A stretch of 64,000 nt of DNA from Vicingaceae bacterium. Lineage in GTDB: Bacteria; Bacteroidota; Bacteroidia; Flavobacteriales_E; Vicingaceae. The position numbers were made by a program, and so were the translations under genes. Positions 62,502 through 64,000 of this stretch are shown piece by piece (the first letter of the stretch is position 1; every line of letters starts with the position of its first letter). The stretch lies in assembly GCA_028245195.1 (NCBI GenBank), contig JAOKCF010000007.1:1-64000 (forward strand), read 5' to 3'. The notes beneath the pieces were generated by a model. That model did no database searches, was not told the origin of the DNA, and saw only the letters and a list, made by a program, of their open reading frames with translations.

Positions 62502-63707
62502 ATGAGAATAGGTATTATAAGAGAAGGTAAAACACCACCAGACAAACGTGTTCCATTTACGCCTCAACAATGTAAATTCATTGTTGATACCTACCCTGAA
62601 GTAGAGCTATTTATTGAGAAAAGCCCTATTAGAGCTTTCAGTGATTCTCAATATGAAGTCTTAGGTTTAAATATGGTGGACGACTTGTCACATGTAGATG
62701 TGATTTTCGGGGTGAAAGAGATAAATATTGTAGACTTAATTCCAAATAAAACGCATTTATTTTTCTCTCATACCATTAAAGAGCAGCCATATAATCGAGC
62801 TTTGTTACAAGCTGGAATTGATAAAAATGTGCAGCTAGTAGACTATGAGGTTTTAACAGAGCCTGACGGGAGAAGGTTAGTCGGTTTTGGTAGATATGCC
62901 GGAATTGTGGGCACGTACAATGCCTTTATTGCATTCGGTGTTCGAACTGGGAGGTATACTTTAAAGCCTGCCAATGAATGCGAGGACAGAAAAGAACTGG
63001 AAAGTGAATTGGCTAATATTAACGTGCCAAACAATTATAAAATTGCGTTAACAGGGTTGGGCCGGGTTGCTGGTGGAGCTATTGAGCTATTGCAGAAAAT
63101 GGGTATCAAACAAGTAGATACAAATTCCTTTTTAGCGGGAAAATTTAGTGAACCTGTTTTTACACAACTTTCTGTAGAAGATTATTTTAAGAAGAAAGAT
63201 GGGGGAGCTTTTGAACGAAATGATGCCTATAAAAACGCCGGAGAGTTTGATTCAGATTTTGTCAAATATGCAAAAGTGGCAAATATGTATATTCCTTGTC
63301 ATTTTTGGGATGCTGAGGGTCCATTTATTTTCTCAAAAGAAGATTTAGCTTCACCTGAATTTAACATAGAAGTAATTGCAGACATCAGTTGTGACATTGC
63401 AGGTCCTATTCCTTCTACCATTCGTCCATCAACTGTTGCTAAGCCAATATACGAGGTGAATAAAAAAACATTACAAGAAGTTAAGTTGAGTAGTAAAGAC
63501 AGCATCACAGTTATGGCGGTAGATAATTTGCCATGTGAATTGCCAAAAGATGCTTCGGAAGACTTTGGAGGAGAGTTGATTAATAGTATTCTTCCAGCTC
63601 TACTAGGAGACGACCAAGATTCCATTATAGATAGAGCAACCATTGCAAAAAATGGTGATTTGAATTCGCATTTTGAATATTTGAGAGCTTACCTAGAAGG
63701 GGAGTAG
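62502..63707 (+). CDS. Alanine dehydrogenase / saccharopine dehydrogenase-like NAD(P) enzyme
   Basis: 401 residues of the AlaDH/PNT superfamily. The N-terminal domain begins MRIGIIREGKTPPDKRVPFT, with the conserved Arg and Lys that bind the keto acid. The central Rossmann fold has IALTGLGRVAGGAIELLQKM. The C-terminal part VIADISCDIAGPIPSTIRPS and MAVDNLPCELPKDASEDFG closely follows lysine-forming saccharopine dehydrogenase as well as Bacteroidota proteins annotated alanine dehydrogenase. It would catalyse reversible reductive amination or saccharopine cleavage; which one is unresolved. Confidence 0.75.
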   Translation: MRIGIIREGKTPPDKRVPFTPQQCKFIVDTYPEVELFIEKSPIRAFSDSQYEVLGLNMVDDLSHVDVIFGVKEINIVDLIPNKTHLFFSHTIKEQPYNRALLQAGIDKNVQLVDYEVLTEPDGRRLVGFGRYAGIVGTYNAFIAFGVRTGRYTLKPANECEDRKELESELANINVPNNYKIALTGLGRVAGGAIELLQKMGIKQVDTNSFLAGKFSEPVFTQLSVEDYFKKKDGGAFERNDAYKNAGEFDSDFVKYAKVANMYIPCHFWDAEGPFIFSKEDLASPEFNIEVIADISCDIAGPIPSTIRPSTVAKPIYEVNKKTLQEVKLSSKDSITVMAVDNLPCELPKDASEDFGGELINSILPALLGDDQDSIIDRATIAKNGDLNSHFEYLRAYLEGE

Positions 63708-63780
63708 AAATGAATGTACATCCCGTTTATTAACTATTTATGGGCACTCTGAACTTGTTTGATTTAATAAGTAAACAGAA

Positions 63781-63816
63781 ACAAAAAAGGTGCTCTTTTA
63801 AAGAGCACCTTTTTTT
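63781..63816. terminator. Bidirectional intrinsic terminator
   Basis: AAGGTGCTCTT and AAGAGCACCTT form an 11-bp stem around a short TTAA loop, flanked by an A-run on the left and a T-run on the right. It can end the dehydrogenase transcript on the plus strand and the gene ending at 63837 on the minus strand. Confidence 0.9.
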
Positions 63817-63836
63817 ATGATACTCTCATTTGGTAA

Positions 63837-64000
63837 TTATTGTCCCAATACTTTGGCATCAATTAGAAATACTGCATTAATGTTTAATTCATGGTCTTGT
63901 CCAATTGCTTGGTCAGTAGTAGTGGCAATCCTTATCGAGAATTTTTCAGCAGTAATGTAATCTTTAATGTTTACATCTGTGGTAGTCAAATTTAATGTAG
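63837..64000 (-). CDS. Unidentified protein, C-terminal end only
   Basis: A minus-strand frame enters from the right edge and ends at TAA 63837-63839, giving 54 residues with no start in the window. The text (TLNLTTTDVNIKDYITAEKF, then SIRIATTTDQAIGQDHELNI, ending AVFLIDAKVLGQ) is strand-rich and polar, like the end of an exported or lipoprotein beta-sandwich. The family was not recognised. The terminator at 63781-63816 lies just after it. Confidence 0.55.
   Translation of the reverse strand, partial: TLNLTTTDVNIKDYITAEKFSIRIATTTDQAIGQDHELNINAVFLIDAKVLGQ

Noticed and set aside
1..64000. tRNA, rRNA, prophage, insertion sequence or anti-phage defence island
   Set aside because: Reading both strands showed no transposase, integrase, nuclease-toxin or RNA gene signature that could be supported.

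Overview
The window looks like chromosome from a marine or aquatic Bacteroidota, most likely a Flavobacteriales relative. The evidence is low GC content, two secreted proteins with C-terminal type IX secretion (T9SS) sorting domains, a TonB receptor with a carboxypeptidase-regulatory-like N-terminal domain, lineage-typical families (GWxTD, DUF4783, DUF4834, DUF3667, S46 peptidase, an HX5D PlsC, a Rho with a long Lys/Glu-rich insert), and repeated promoter sequences of the Bacteroidota type TTG-N17/19-TAnnTTTG. No rRNA, tRNA, CRISPR array, prophage or intact insertion sequence was recognised. Family names come from reading motifs and from memory, not from database searches.

Layout. 1-9.4 kb: the end of a LysR-like regulator, a gene remnant, a T9SS-exported vanadium-haloperoxidase/PAP2 enzyme, a very large secreted BNR-propeller protein, a small membrane protein, a decayed coiled-coil gene and an MsbA-like ABC exporter. 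9.5-21.8 kb: a TonB receptor, a HisC-like aminotransferase, a GNAT/polysaccharide-deacetylase pair, an S46 dipeptidyl-peptidase (with a REP-like palindrome inside its terminator), a rhodanese/DUF547 pair and an SDR/VOC pair. 21.8-30.7 kb: a tight seven-gene minus-strand operon, ung - Omp85-like - rmuC - GWxTD lipoprotein - rlmB - GT39 - plsC. 30.8-32.5 kb: a 41-residue lipoprotein coupled to a bacillithiol-type YtxJ, facing an OsmC protein. 32.6-41.9 kb: a second giant T9SS propeller protein and a carB-DUF4834-YfhO operon.

41.9-51.1 kb is the most distinctive region. A compact minus-strand operon encodes a CMP-nonulosonate cytidylyltransferase (neuA), a NeuB-type synthase, a NeuD-type acyltransferase, a TIM-barrel sugar isomerase/epimerase, a CBS-domain/DegT aminotransferase fusion and a GT4 glycosyltransferase. 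Diverging from it are an unassigned GT-B-like glycosyltransferase and a Wzx-like flippase. This is a surface nonulosonic (sialic-like) acid locus, but the hydrolysing UDP-sugar 2-epimerase and the 4,6-dehydratase expected for standard Neu, Leg or Pse pathways are not in the window.

51.1-64 kb: methyltransferase, PhyH oxygenase, YihY, nadC and DUF4783 on the minus strand, then rlmH, galE, a Gfo/Idh/MocA dehydrogenase, rho-DUF4199, mpl, two disrupted genes, an alanine/saccharopine dehydrogenase-like gene, a strong terminator and the end of an unidentified gene.

The window is notable for gene decay. Four loci are broken: 204-416, 6997-7591, 61381-61645 (frame broken by a tripled 8-bp repeat) and 61739-62491 (a zinc ribbon separated from its membrane domain by one in-frame TAA). 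Several intact genes appear to start at TTG, in most cases with an in-frame stop just upstream.
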